Shown here: one piece after another, positions 1 through 7,122 of the stretch
Position numbering within the stretch: the first letter of the stretch is position 1
How the letters are laid out: each line of letters opens with the position of its first letter
NCBI GenBank assembly: GCA_018110855.1
Contig: JAGBFZ010000049.1
Location: 1-15,082 of the forward strand
From: Oscillospiraceae bacterium
GTDB taxonomy: Bacteria; Bacillota; Clostridia; Oscillospirales; Ruminococcaceae
Reading direction: 5' to 3'
Length of the DNA: 15,082 bases
Made by a program: the position numbers and the translations under genes
The notes under the pieces: generated by a model
Databases searched by the model: none
The model's input: only the letters and a program-made list of their open reading frames with translations
Told to the model about the DNA's origin: nothing

Positions 1-1320
1 GCGGACATTATCCGCCAGCTTCGGGTCCTCGTCCTCATATCCGTAGGAGGCTCTTATCATGGCAAAGCCCGCTTTGCCTGTGGCTTTTACTGCAGCCCAG
101 TCGATATCGCAGTTCCATTTGGAAACATCGATACCGTGAATGGACTTGCCGTAAACGGTAACAAAAACAGTGTCGGTCTTTCCGTTGTCAGTGGTAAGGG
201 TGATAACGGCATTGCCTTCCTTCAGACCTGTGACCTCTCCCTTTCTGTTTACCTTAGCAACTGTGGGATCATCGGATTCAATGGTATATTTGTATTTCGC
301 ACCTGCTGGATATACTCTTGCATCAAGAGAAACTGTGTCTCCGATGCGTACAGAGACCGATTCCTCTCCGAATCTGACCATAGAAGGAATAAGCTCACCG
401 TTTTCATTGTATTCCCTTACAATTTTCTGTTCATATGCCTTGTCCTTTTCCTCATCGGTAAGAACAGCAGCAACCGTAACATTCAGCTTGACCTTTTTTC
501 CGCTTTCGGTGGTACATACAATGCGTGTATTACCGGTACCTTTTGCAGTAACAATACCGTTTTTATCAACTGAAGCAACCGAATTGTTCAATGAGCGGAA
601 TGTAACCTTGTCATTGCTGTTTGACGGAGTAAGCTCATATATGATAGCGTATTTTTCCTTTTCAAGTATAGTTACGGAGTTGTGCTTCAAAGTGATATTT
701 GTTGACTTGACATCTCCGCTCTCAGCAGTCTCACTATCCTCTCCGATCTCATCAGAACTGCTGTCCTCCTCGGTCTTTTCGGCTTCCTTGACAGTCAGAT
801 ATATCTTATCCTTAACTCCCGATGAAGTTTTCGCAGTAATAACTGCACTTCCCTTTGCAACAGCAGTGACATTTCCCTCAGGATCCACCGTTGCTATCTT
901 CTTGCTTGTTGTGGTATAAGTAACGATATCATCAGATTTCGAAGGCTTGAGGCGATATCCTATCTTAAAGGTCTCCCCAACAGTAACAGAGGGTCTGTAG
1001 CTGTAAATAGTGATCTCTGTAGCAGGCTTTTTTACCTTTTTATCAGATGTCTTTTCGGTATCTGTCTTTTCTTCTGAAACAGGCACAGACTCTGTTACAA
1101 CAGGTTCTTCATATGTATCATCATCAACAAATTCCGATTCATCCTCATTTTCCGTAAGCTCTTCATCAACTGTCTCCGTCTGTGTTTGGGAAATTGTATT
1201 ACCCTTGTTAAAATTTTCATAAGCAAACGCAGGGTCATCGAATGCACTTACCGCTGCTCCTTGAAAACACATTGAAAAAGCTATGCCCAATGAGGCAAGC
1301 CTCCTGAAAAAACCTTTCAT
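1..1320 (-). CDS. Secreted Big2-domain protein with C-terminal GH25 lysozyme domain (partial, 3' end missing)
   Basis: I translated this frame by hand: it is open for 440 codons from ATG at 1320 to the left edge with no stop, so the C-terminus is missing. Residues 1-26 look like a signal peptide (FFRR, a hydrophobic core, then a likely cut after AVSA). Residues 41-98 are an acidic, Thr/Glu-rich linker. Three Ig-like Big2-type domains follow at about 100-178, 205-284 and 313-390, each carrying the VT-A-KG/VTGLKEG signature; a second acidic linker (179-204) separates the first two. From about 394 a GH25 muramidase domain starts with HGIDVSKWN and IDWAAVK. Asp398 matches the first active-site Asp of the family; the later DxE pair would lie off the window. 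The likely role is cleavage of peptidoglycan outside the cell, in wall remodelling or attack on other cells. AAAGGA at 1330-1335 lies 9 nt before the ATG. The gene has its own promoter and is not part of the B12 pathway. Confidence 0.88.
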   Translation of the reverse strand, partial: MKGFFRRLASLGIAFSMCFQGAAVSAFDDPAFAYENFNKGNTISQTQTETVDEELTENEDESEFVDDDTYEEPVVTESVPVSEEKTDTEKTSDKKVKKPATEITIYSYRPSVTVGETFKIGYRLKPSKSDDIVTYTTTSKKIATVDPEGNVTAVAKGSAVITAKTSSGVKDKIYLTVKEAEKTEEDSSSDEIGEDSETAESGDVKSTNITLKHNSVTILEKEKYAIIYELTPSNSNDKVTFRSLNNSVASVDKNGIVTAKGTGNTRIVCTTESGKKVKLNVTVAAVLTDEEKDKAYEQKIVREYNENGELIPSMVRFGEESVSVRIGDTVSLDARVYPAGAKYKYTIESDDPTVAKVNRKGEVTGLKEGNAVITLTTDNGKTDTVFVTVYGKSIHGIDVSKWNCDIDWAAVKATGKAGFAMIRASYGYEDEDPKLADNVR

Positions 1321-1360
1321 TATTGCTGTTCCTTTCTGTGTTTATTTATCTATATACTTT

Positions 1361-1389
1361 ATTCTACATTATTTTGCCTTATCTGTCAA
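1361..1389 (-). promoter_or_regulatory. Sigma-A-type promoter for the GH25 lysozyme gene
   Basis: Read on the minus strand, TTGACA (1389-1384) is followed by exactly 17 nt and then TAGAAT (1366-1361). This is a perfect -35 box, optimal spacing and a -10 box one base from consensus. Transcription would start near 1354, giving a leader of about 34 nt that contains the AAAGGA ribosome binding site at 1330-1335. The surrounding DNA is AT-rich. It lies downstream of the operon terminator, so the lysozyme gene is probably transcribed independently of the cob genes. Confidence 0.8.
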
Positions 1390-1473
1390 TAAATATCGGG
1401 AATGTTACCAAATTGTCATAATTCAAAGCAGAATAAAAAAAGCTGAACAGCATCAGTGTTACCGAATCGTGAT

Positions 1474-1502
1474 AAAAATCTCCCGAAAAAGTCTTCGGGA
1501 GA
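1474..1502 (-). terminator. Rho-independent terminator of the cobalamin operon
   Basis: On the minus strand TCTCCCGAA (1502-1494) pairs with TTCGGGAGA (1487-1479) across a 6-nt loop, a 9-bp stem, followed by a run of five T (1478-1474). It begins 20 bp after the cbiC stop codon. The T-run is present only on the minus-strand side, so it works in the operon direction. The run is short, so some read-through is possible. Confidence 0.8.
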
Positions 1503-1522
1503 ATGAAAAGATATTAATCCGC

Positions 1523-2155
1523 CTATCGGGTCAGCATATACATCAGAGCATTTACCACAGCTGCAGCCGCATTGCTGCCGCCTTTTCTTCCCCGAGCTGC
1601 AATATACTCCACACCCGAATCAATGATAAACTCCTTGGACTGCACCACGTTCACAAAACCCACAGGCATAGCAATAACCAAAGCAGGCGACATCTCCCCT
1701 GCGTCAATAAGCTCTCTTGCCCTGATAAGAAAGGTAGGGGCATTTCCCGATACAATAATTAGAGGTTTCCCTTTCAGCTTTGCTGCTTTTTCCGCAGAGG
1801 CACAGGCTCTTGTTGTCCCATTATACTTTGCAGCCTGAGCAACATCGGGATCAGCCATATAGCAGAAAGCCTCGCAGCCGAGCTTAGTGAGAGCAGCCTT
1901 ATTTATTCCCGAAAGAGCCATATTCGTGTCCGTAACAATATAAGCCCCCTCTTTGAGAGCCTTCAAGGCACTGTCCACCGCATTGTCTGAAAATTTCAGA
2001 TTTTCGATATAATCAAAATCCGCCGTAGTGTGAATTACTCTCATTACCACCGGAGCCTGCTTCGGGTCAAGAGTAACTCCCATTTCACGAATTTCCTCGG
2101 CAATTATTTCGAAGCTCCGCTTTTCAATATCCTCGGGACGAACATATTCAAGCAT
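1523..2155 (-). CDS. cbiC: Cobalt-precorrin-8 methylmutase CbiC (CobH family)
   Basis: This enzyme moves the methyl group from C11 to C12 of cobalt-precorrin-8, giving cobyrinic acid, the last step of corrin ring formation. The 210-residue product has the family's typical length. It begins MLEYVRPEDIEKRSF, and VIHTTADFDY places the catalytic His at residue 42, matching His43 of the well-studied CobH. DTNMALSGI and GRKGGSNAAAAVVNAL are further family hallmarks. I chose the ATG at 2155 over an in-frame ATG at 2212: the family N-terminus starts there, and TGATG couples it by one base to the cobO stop, with AAAGGGG upstream. It is the last gene of the operon, and the terminator follows at once. 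Its place after the amidation and adenosylation genes shows that gene order does not follow pathway order. Confidence 0.95.
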   Translation of the reverse strand: MLEYVRPEDIEKRSFEIIAEEIREMGVTLDPKQAPVVMRVIHTTADFDYIENLKFSDNAVDSALKALKEGAYIVTDTNMALSGINKAALTKLGCEAFCYMADPDVAQAAKYNGTTRACASAEKAAKLKGKPLIIVSGNAPTFLIRARELIDAGEMSPALVIAMPVGFVNVVQSKEFIIDSGVEYIAARGRKGGSNAAAAVVNALMYMLTR

Positions 2156-2688
2156 CAGAATTCTATCCCCTTTCTTGCCGGAACGCCGCACGCATAAGGG
2201 TGTTTTCGGCATATTATCTCGCTGACATAATCCGCTGCTTCAATAAATTTTTCCTCAGGCTCTCTTCCCGTAATAACCAGTTCACAGGAAAAAGGGCGTT
2301 CAAAAAAAACTCTGTCAGCAATTTTTTTATCAAGAAGTCCCTTGTTGTATGCACCACAGAATTCATCAATAATAAGCATGTCCGTATCTCCCAAAGCCAT
2401 TCTTTCAAAGGCAGACAGAAGCAGGGTGTTGTGTATCTCAGTCAGCTCTGCCTTTTGATTATCGGTCATCTCCCATGTAAATCCAAAGCCTTTTTGGGGA
2501 CGGTCAACAGTGATATTCGGAATAAACTTCAGACTGTTCAGCTCTGAGGTAGGATTCCCCTTTAAAAGCTGAACAAAATGCACGTTTTTTCCTGCCCCCG
2601 CCGCCCTGACAGCAAGTCCTAATGCAGCAGTTGTCTTACCCTTGCCGTCTCCGCAGTAAATATGGATGAAACCCTTTTCCGTGTTCAT
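2155..2688 (-). CDS. cobO: Cob(I)yrinic acid a,c-diamide adenosyltransferase (CobO/BtuR family)
   Basis: This cytosolic enzyme transfers the 5'-deoxyadenosyl group of ATP to cob(I)alamin precursors, forming the cobalt-carbon bond. The 177-residue product carries the CobO/BtuR-type P-loop GDGKGKTTAALGLAVRAAG at about 13-31, the HFVQLLKG strand, a Walker B-like MLIIDEF in the middle, and the family C-terminus HPYACGVPARKGIEF. It is the P-loop type and is unrelated to the PduO or EutT adenosyltransferases. The ATG at 2688 overlaps the cobQ stop in an ATGA arrangement, with GGGAGGG just upstream, so translation is probably coupled. Its stop overlaps the cbiC start by one base. Confidence 0.95.
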   Translation of the reverse strand: MNTEKGFIHIYCGDGKGKTTAALGLAVRAAGAGKNVHFVQLLKGNPTSELNSLKFIPNITVDRPQKGFGFTWEMTDNQKAELTEIHNTLLLSAFERMALGDTDMLIIDEFCGAYNKGLLDKKIADRVFFERPFSCELVITGREPEEKFIEAADYVSEIICRKHPYACGVPARKGIEF

Positions 2689-4166
2689 ATTCCCTCCCTG
2701 AGAATTTTGTAGATAAGCTCCATATCAAGATTTGCCCTTACACTGTCAGCAAGGAGCCTGTACTGACTTTCCTTATAATCCTTTCGGCTCACAGCACTTC
2801 CGCCAAAGGTCAGTCCCTTATCATCAAATAGCCGTTTAACTATCTCCCCTGATATCTCTGCACTGTCGAAAAAGCCATGAACATAGCAGCCGTAAACATT
2901 ACCGTTAAAGCATCCATCGGTTATTCCATTTTCAAATCGGAGCAGCGGCTTTCCTTTTACATTTGTCTCTCCCATGTGTATCTCATATCCCGAAAAAGCC
3001 TTGCCCGAAAGAGAAGAAAAAATTCCGCCGATGCTTTCGGTAATGCCATTTATACGAGTTCTCACCTTTTCAGTCCTGAAAACCGTGGAACAAGGCAGCA
3101 GACTCATTCCCCTTATCTCACCGCCGCCTTCGGTATTTTCAGGGTCGCAAATGGATTCTCCAAGCATCTGATATCCTCCGCATATCCCCAAAACGGGAAT
3201 ACCCTTTCCTGCCATTCTTATAACAGCCGCTTCAATACCGCTTTCCCTAAGCCATTTCATATCCGAAACAGTGCTTTTTGTACCGGGGATAATTATCATG
3301 TCCCCACGCAAAAGTTCCTCAGGCTTTGAAGCATAGGTCACAGAAACACCGTCATACTGAGAAAAAACGTCAAAATCTGTAAAATTTGATATCCTCGGCA
3401 GACGGATAACAACAATGTTTATCAAATCATGCCTGTCGTTTTCCAGCTTCTCGGAAAGACTGTCCTCATCGTCAATATCACAATTAATGTATGGTATTAC
3501 ACCCGCAACAGGAAGTCCGCCTTTCTCCTCAAGTATCCGACAGCCATCGTCAAATAAGGACTTGTCTCCCCGAAACCTGTTCACTACAAGCCCTTTTACC
3601 ATTTTTCGTTCATCATCCTCAAGGAGCATAAGCGTGCCTAATAGCTGTGCAAAAACGCCGCCTCTGTCAATATCACCCACCAAAAGAACAGGAGCCTTTG
3701 CAAGCCTTGCCATACCCATATTAACGATATCATCCGCCTTGAGATTCAGCTCAACAGGGCTTCCCGCACCTTCAATAACGATAATATCATATTTTTTCTC
3801 AAGCTCGTTAAATGCGTTCATTATCTCGGGAATAAGCTGCCGCTTGTTTTTAAAATATTCGGAAGCGCTCATATTCCCCCTTACACGCCCGTTCACAATG
3901 ACCTGAGAGCCAATGTCGGAGGTGGGCTTTAAAAGGATAGGATTCATCAGCACAGACGGCTCGGTGCAGGCAGCCTCCGCCTGCATAGCCTGCGCTCTGC
4001 CCATCTCCAGCCCCTCAGAGGTGATATAAGAATTGAGAGCCATGTTCTGTGATTTAAATGGGGCACAGGAATAGCCGTCCTCAAAGAAGATTCTGCAAAG
4101 TGCCGCGGAGAAAAAGCTTTTCCCAGCGTTCGACATGGTACCCTGGATCATAAGCTTCAGAGCCAT
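2685..4166 (-). CDS. cobQ: Cobyric acid synthase CobQ/CbiP (glutamine-hydrolysing)
   Basis: This enzyme amidates the b, d, e and g side chains of adenosylcobyrinic acid a,c-diamide using glutamine and ATP, giving adenosylcobyric acid. The 493-residue product has the usual two-part build. The N-terminal dethiobiotin-synthetase-like ATPase has a modified P-loop (GTMSNAGKS, 9-17), FKSQNMALNSY (37-47) and QAEAACTEPSVLMNPILLKP. The C-terminal class I glutaminase-like domain has the nucleophile Cys329 in LGICGGYQMLG and a His in CYVHGFFD near the end. The ATG at 4166 has a perfect AAGGAG site 7 nt upstream. That site lies inside cobD, whose frame continues 86 bp into cobQ. Confidence 0.96.
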   Translation of the reverse strand: MALKLMIQGTMSNAGKSFFSAALCRIFFEDGYSCAPFKSQNMALNSYITSEGLEMGRAQAMQAEAACTEPSVLMNPILLKPTSDIGSQVIVNGRVRGNMSASEYFKNKRQLIPEIMNAFNELEKKYDIIVIEGAGSPVELNLKADDIVNMGMARLAKAPVLLVGDIDRGGVFAQLLGTLMLLEDDERKMVKGLVVNRFRGDKSLFDDGCRILEEKGGLPVAGVIPYINCDIDDEDSLSEKLENDRHDLINIVVIRLPRISNFTDFDVFSQYDGVSVTYASKPEELLRGDMIIIPGTKSTVSDMKWLRESGIEAAVIRMAGKGIPVLGICGGYQMLGESICDPENTEGGGEIRGMSLLPCSTVFRTEKVRTRINGITESIGGIFSSLSGKAFSGYEIHMGETNVKGKPLLRFENGITDGCFNGNVYGCYVHGFFDSAEISGEIVKRLFDDKGLTFGGSAVSRKDYKESQYRLLADSVRANLDMELIYKILREGI

Positions 4167-5199
4167 CGTTTAACTCCTTTCTGAGAGTAAATATGAGCTT
4201 TAAATTGTCCTCATGGCTTTTCACTGCCATACGGAAATAGTTTTCACCAAGCCTTCGGAAATTTCTGCATGAACGGATCGCTATACCATGCTTCCGAAGT
4301 ATTTCATCAATAGGCTTTTCGGATCTGATAAGCAGAAAATTCGCCTCCGAAGGAAAGATTTCAAGCACAGGAAATTTACCCATATATTCATAAATATATC
4401 GCTTTTCTCTTGAAATATAAATAACCGACCGCTCAATAAAATCTTCTCCCTCAAGGGCTGCAATTCCCGCCGCCTGAGCAGGGATACTGACGCTCCAGCT
4501 TTGTCCCGAAAGTTTGACCTTCTCCCTGAAAATTTCATCTGAGCATATCATATATCCAAGCCTCAGTCCGGGAACAGAATACATCTTTGTAAATGCCTTT
4601 ATGATGACTGCACCATTTTCACAAAGCTCCGAAGAAGGATATTCAGCTGCCCTTTCGCTGAAATCAATAAAGCTGTGATCGAGAATAAGTCTTGCCCCCG
4701 CTGCATTGCATTTTACAATAATATCCGAAAGCAGCTCGGGTGAGATCAGCTTTCCTGTAGGATTATTGGGATTGCATAGAAAAACCATATCCATGCCATC
4801 TATTTTCGGAAGTATATCCTCTGTTAGTTCAAACCCGTTTTCTTCCGAAAGCTCATGATATTCTGTTTCGCAGCCTTCCGCTTCCAAAGCCCTTTCATAT
4901 TCGGAAAATGTGGGAGCGGTGATAAGCGCCCGTCTCGGACGAGCAGCAAAAACAGCCCGATATATCATATCGGAAGCGCCGTTTCCACATACAATATATT
5001 CCGCAGGAACGCTCTCTTTTTCAGCAATTTTCCTGCAAAGCGTTCTGCAAAAAGGGTCGGGATAAGCATTGCAGCATTCGATAGCCCTGTGAACAGCTTC
5101 CTTTACGCCCTCGCTCATTCCAAGAGGATTGATATTTGCCGAAAAATCCAGCTTCACGCTTCCGGAATAGATATCCCCGCCGTGTTCGTATTTATCCAT
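4081..5199 (-). CDS. cobD: L-threonine-O-3-phosphate decarboxylase CobD
   Basis: This PLP enzyme of the fold-type I aminotransferase family decarboxylates threonine phosphate to (R)-1-aminopropan-2-ol phosphate, the linker of the nucleotide loop. The 372-residue product has EHGGDIY at 5-11, FSANINPLG near 19-27, CNPNNPTGK at 142-150, DHSFIDF at 174-180 (the Asp contacts the PLP ring) and FTKMYSVPGLRLGY with the PLP lysine at 205. GGAGG lies 7 nt before the ATG, which directly follows the cbiB stop. The sequence resembling the family C-terminus ends near HEDNLKLIFTLRKEL; about 28 further residues are encoded across the cobQ start in another frame and look non-homologous. This suggests loss of the original stop or a small late frameshift; the catalytic core is unaffected. 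Confidence 0.93.
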   Translation of the reverse strand: MDKYEHGGDIYSGSVKLDFSANINPLGMSEGVKEAVHRAIECCNAYPDPFCRTLCRKIAEKESVPAEYIVCGNGASDMIYRAVFAARPRRALITAPTFSEYERALEAEGCETEYHELSEENGFELTEDILPKIDGMDMVFLCNPNNPTGKLISPELLSDIIVKCNAAGARLILDHSFIDFSERAAEYPSSELCENGAVIIKAFTKMYSVPGLRLGYMICSDEIFREKVKLSGQSWSVSIPAQAAGIAALEGEDFIERSVIYISREKRYIYEYMGKFPVLEIFPSEANFLLIRSEKPIDEILRKHGIAIRSCRNFRRLGENYFRMAVKSHEDNLKLIFTLRKELNDGSEAYDPGYHVERWEKLFLRGTLQNLL

Positions 5200-6159
5200 T
5201 TAAAAGCCTCCAAAAAGTGAAGAAATGATCATTCTCACAATGCACGCCACAATAAGCATGATGCCGCCGGAAACATACATCAGCCTGTTGACCTTAACAA
5301 TGTCATCATTTTCAATATACCTTGAAGCGTCACCGATATAAGGCTTCTCACAGAGCTTTCCGCCATAATATGCGTCTCCTCCGAGAACAATACCCAGAGC
5401 ACCCGCAGCTGCAGCCTCAGTCTGAGCTGAATTGGGACTTGAATGGTTCAGCCTGTCACGTTTCCAGATCCTGAAAGCTCCGTCTCCGTCAAGGCCAAGC
5501 ATAAATGCGGAAATTATCATCAGCAGTGCAGTAAAACGTGATGGGATGAAATTCAGGATATCATCAAGCTTTGCCGCAGTTCTGCCGAAATTAAGATATT
5601 TTTCATTCTTGTAGCCGATCATAGAATCCATAGTGTTTGCAGCCTTGTAAAAAAAGCCAAGGGAGGCTCCGCCTATCGCCATGTAAAAAAGAGGAGCGGT
5701 AACACCATCTGAGGTATTTTCCGCAACCGTTTCCACTGTCGCACGGATCATGCCGTCCCTGTCAAGAACATTGGTATCCCGTCCGACTATCATGGAAAGA
5801 GACAGCCTTGCCGATTCCGTATCCTCCTTTTCAATAGCCTTGTAAACCTTCATGCTCTCGTCCCGAAGGCTCCTTGCAGCGATCAGATAATAGCAAAGAA
5901 TACTCTCAATAATTATTCCCAAAACAAGATTTATTCGATAGCAGATAAACAGGATCAGCGCAGGAATAAGAGTTGAAATAATCAGAACCGAAACGCAGAG
6001 CAGCGTCCCCGCCTTTTTTTCATCACCGATCTTATTTCTGAAGAAGTTCTCCAGCTTAGAAATAAGCCAACCGATAAGCCTTACAGGATGTGGCAGAGAA
6101 TGAGGGTCTCCAATAAAAATATCAAGAGTAAATCCAATAAGAATAGGCAGTACAGGCAT
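5200..6159 (-). CDS. cbiB: Adenosylcobinamide-phosphate synthase CbiB (membrane protein)
   Basis: CbiB joins aminopropanol phosphate, the CobD product, to adenosylcobyric acid at the membrane, giving adenosylcobinamide phosphate. The 319-residue product shows the hallmarks GDPHSLPHPVRLIGWLI near the N-terminus, ETVAENTSDGVTAPLFY at about 143-159, the GYKNEKYLNFG block, and HSSPNSAQTEAAAAGALG from about 239. Hydrophobic segments near 55-95, around 210-225 and at the C-terminus fit a multi-pass membrane protein. I chose ATG 6159: AAGGAAG (6167-6173) lies 7 nt upstream of it but only 1 nt from the alternative GTG at 6165. It sits 2 bp after cobC and directly before cobD, whose product it uses. 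Confidence 0.95.
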   Translation of the reverse strand: MPVLPILIGFTLDIFIGDPHSLPHPVRLIGWLISKLENFFRNKIGDEKKAGTLLCVSVLIISTLIPALILFICYRINLVLGIIIESILCYYLIAARSLRDESMKVYKAIEKEDTESARLSLSMIVGRDTNVLDRDGMIRATVETVAENTSDGVTAPLFYMAIGGASLGFFYKAANTMDSMIGYKNEKYLNFGRTAAKLDDILNFIPSRFTALLMIISAFMLGLDGDGAFRIWKRDRLNHSSPNSAQTEAAAAGALGIVLGGDAYYGGKLCEKPYIGDASRYIENDDIVKVNRLMYVSGGIMLIVACIVRMIISSLFGGF

Positions 6160-6161
6160 AT

Positions 6162-6731
6162 TCACACTTCCTTTATTATTCTGATCTCACCGCATTTATA
6201 TTCGGTGAGATATCCGCAGCAATTATTTTTCATATAGTCATAAAAATTCATTTCAGGTCTTGCAAACCGTTCCAGAACAGCCATTATAGTGCCCCCATGA
6301 ACCACCATTGCAGCCGACTGTCCATCAATTTCCGAAGCCGCCGACAGAAAAGCCCTGCAGCATCTTTCGCAAAAATCCTCATGAGCTTCACCATTTGGAA
6401 AGGGCAACATACCGCCGCTGTCTATCCAAGCCTGATAGTCGTTATCCCCGTCCAGCTCATGATAGCTTTTCCCCTCAAAATCACCAAAATCGCACTCTCG
6501 GAGATCGTCATATATCCTGATCGGAACATGAGGATAAATTAACTCAGCAGTCTGTATGCACCTTTTCATCGGGCTTGAAATAACAATATCCGCTTGCGGA
6601 AAAGCTCTTGATCTGATCTCCTCGATACCCTCGCTGCATAAAGGCTCGTCTGTCCTTCCGATATAAGCTCTGCGAAGATTTCCCTCGGTCTTTCCATGCC
6701 GCAAAAAAACAATACTTGTCAAATCATTCAC
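6162..6731 (-). CDS. cobC: Histidine phosphatase, probable alpha-ribazole-5'-phosphate phosphatase CobC
   Basis: This member of the phosphoglycerate mutase-like histidine phosphatase family has 189 residues. The active-site LRHGKTEGN places the phosphorylated His at residue 12. SSPMKRCIQTAE supplies a substrate-binding Arg, LRECDFGDFEGKSY gives the acid Glu79, and VVHGGTIM supplies the second His at 145. In a cob operon the expected job is removing the 5'-phosphate of alpha-ribazole phosphate or of adenosylcobalamin phosphate. The family is broad, so the substrate is assigned mainly from context. The start is GTG at 6731, with AAGGG 5 nt upstream; it overlaps the short cobU paralogue by 8 bp. 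A TTG three codons later is possible but too far from that site. Confidence 0.88.
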   Translation of the reverse strand: MNDLTSIVFLRHGKTEGNLRRAYIGRTDEPLCSEGIEEIRSRAFPQADIVISSPMKRCIQTAELIYPHVPIRIYDDLRECDFGDFEGKSYHELDGDNDYQAWIDSGGMLPFPNGEAHEDFCERCCRAFLSAASEIDGQSAAMVVHGGTIMAVLERFARPEMNFYDYMKNNCCGYLTEYKCGEIRIIKEV

Positions 6732-7107
6732 CGCTTCCCTTGATAATTGTCGGAATACCGCACATAAGCCTTACCACTCTGCCGCTTTTATTCGCCAAAA
6801 AGCAGCAAGCCCGTCCGACAGCCTCACGCCAGCTCCGCTCGGACTTCTCAAGGGGAATAATTCCACCCCCTATTTCCGTGGAAATAATTACAATATCGGG
6901 ATTACCGTTCATAATTTTTTCCGCTTCCTCAATTGGATCCAAACCTGCTTCAAGCTGCCTTTTTACAAGCAGCTGATAATTATTAATGCATGAATGTTCC
7001 CAAGGGCTGTCAAGACTTGCGACCGCCCCGTCGGAAAAATCCTCAATCCCTATTGAACGTGCATAATCTGTCTTTCCCTGATAAGCTCCTCCGATTATCA
7101 GTATCAA
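6724..7107 (-). CDS. Short CobU-like P-loop protein (truncated paralogue of cobinamide kinase)
   Basis: The 127-residue product resembles CobU but lacks its middle. It has a Walker A motif GGAYQGKT at 6-13, then a segment resembling the NLHLLIRRLLEEG-type helix (INNYQLLVKRQLEAG), then the C-terminal CobU block: IISTEIGGGIIPLE, WREAVGRACCFLA and LMCGIPTIIKG. The region carrying the guanylylated His of CobU (RHKEMR in its neighbour) is absent, so bifunctional activity is unlikely. Kinase activity alone, a regulatory or partner role for CobU, or another nucleotide-loop step are all possible. It sits between cobS and cobC. I chose TTG 7107 because AAGGAAG (7116-7122) lies 8 nt upstream, while a GTG at 7116 overlaps that site. 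Similar short CobU homologues occur in Clostridia from memory; the function is inference. Confidence 0.8.
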   Translation of the reverse strand: MILIIGGAYQGKTDYARSIGIEDFSDGAVASLDSPWEHSCINNYQLLVKRQLEAGLDPIEEAEKIMNGNPDIVIISTEIGGGIIPLEKSERSWREAVGRACCFLANKSGRVVRLMCGIPTIIKGSGE

Positions 7108-7115
7108 AAATATCA

Positions 7116-7122
7116 CTTCCTT
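7116..7122 (-). promoter_or_regulatory. Ribosome binding site fixing the TTG start of the short cobU paralogue
   Basis: AAGGAAG on the minus strand is 8 nt before TTG at 7107. The in-frame GTG at 7116 begins inside this motif and so cannot use it. The TTG start gives an N-terminus MILIIGG, which matches where CobU-type P-loop proteins normally begin. Confidence 0.7.

Noticed and set aside
136..1222. Plus-strand open frames in the left 1.2 kb
   Set aside because: They are antisense shadows: the minus strand of this region encodes a continuous signal peptide, Big2 and GH25 protein with clear domain motifs and its own promoter.
1411..1423. AATT-GTCAT-AATT near the lysozyme promoter as a possible operator
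   Set aside because: The arms are only the self-complementary AATT in AT-rich DNA; that is too weak to call a binding site.
2156..2212. N-terminal extension of CbiC from an ATG at 2212
   Set aside because: The added residues (PKTPLCVRRSG...) do not belong to the family, would overlap cobO by 58 bp, and the ATG at 2155 places the catalytic His at the expected residue with TGATG coupling.
2877..3329. Long plus-strand frames opposite cobQ, cbiA (9528-10112), cobT (9006-9374) and others
   Set aside because: They lie wholly antisense to genes with strong family motifs, have no coherent domain content and no ribosome binding or coupling pattern.
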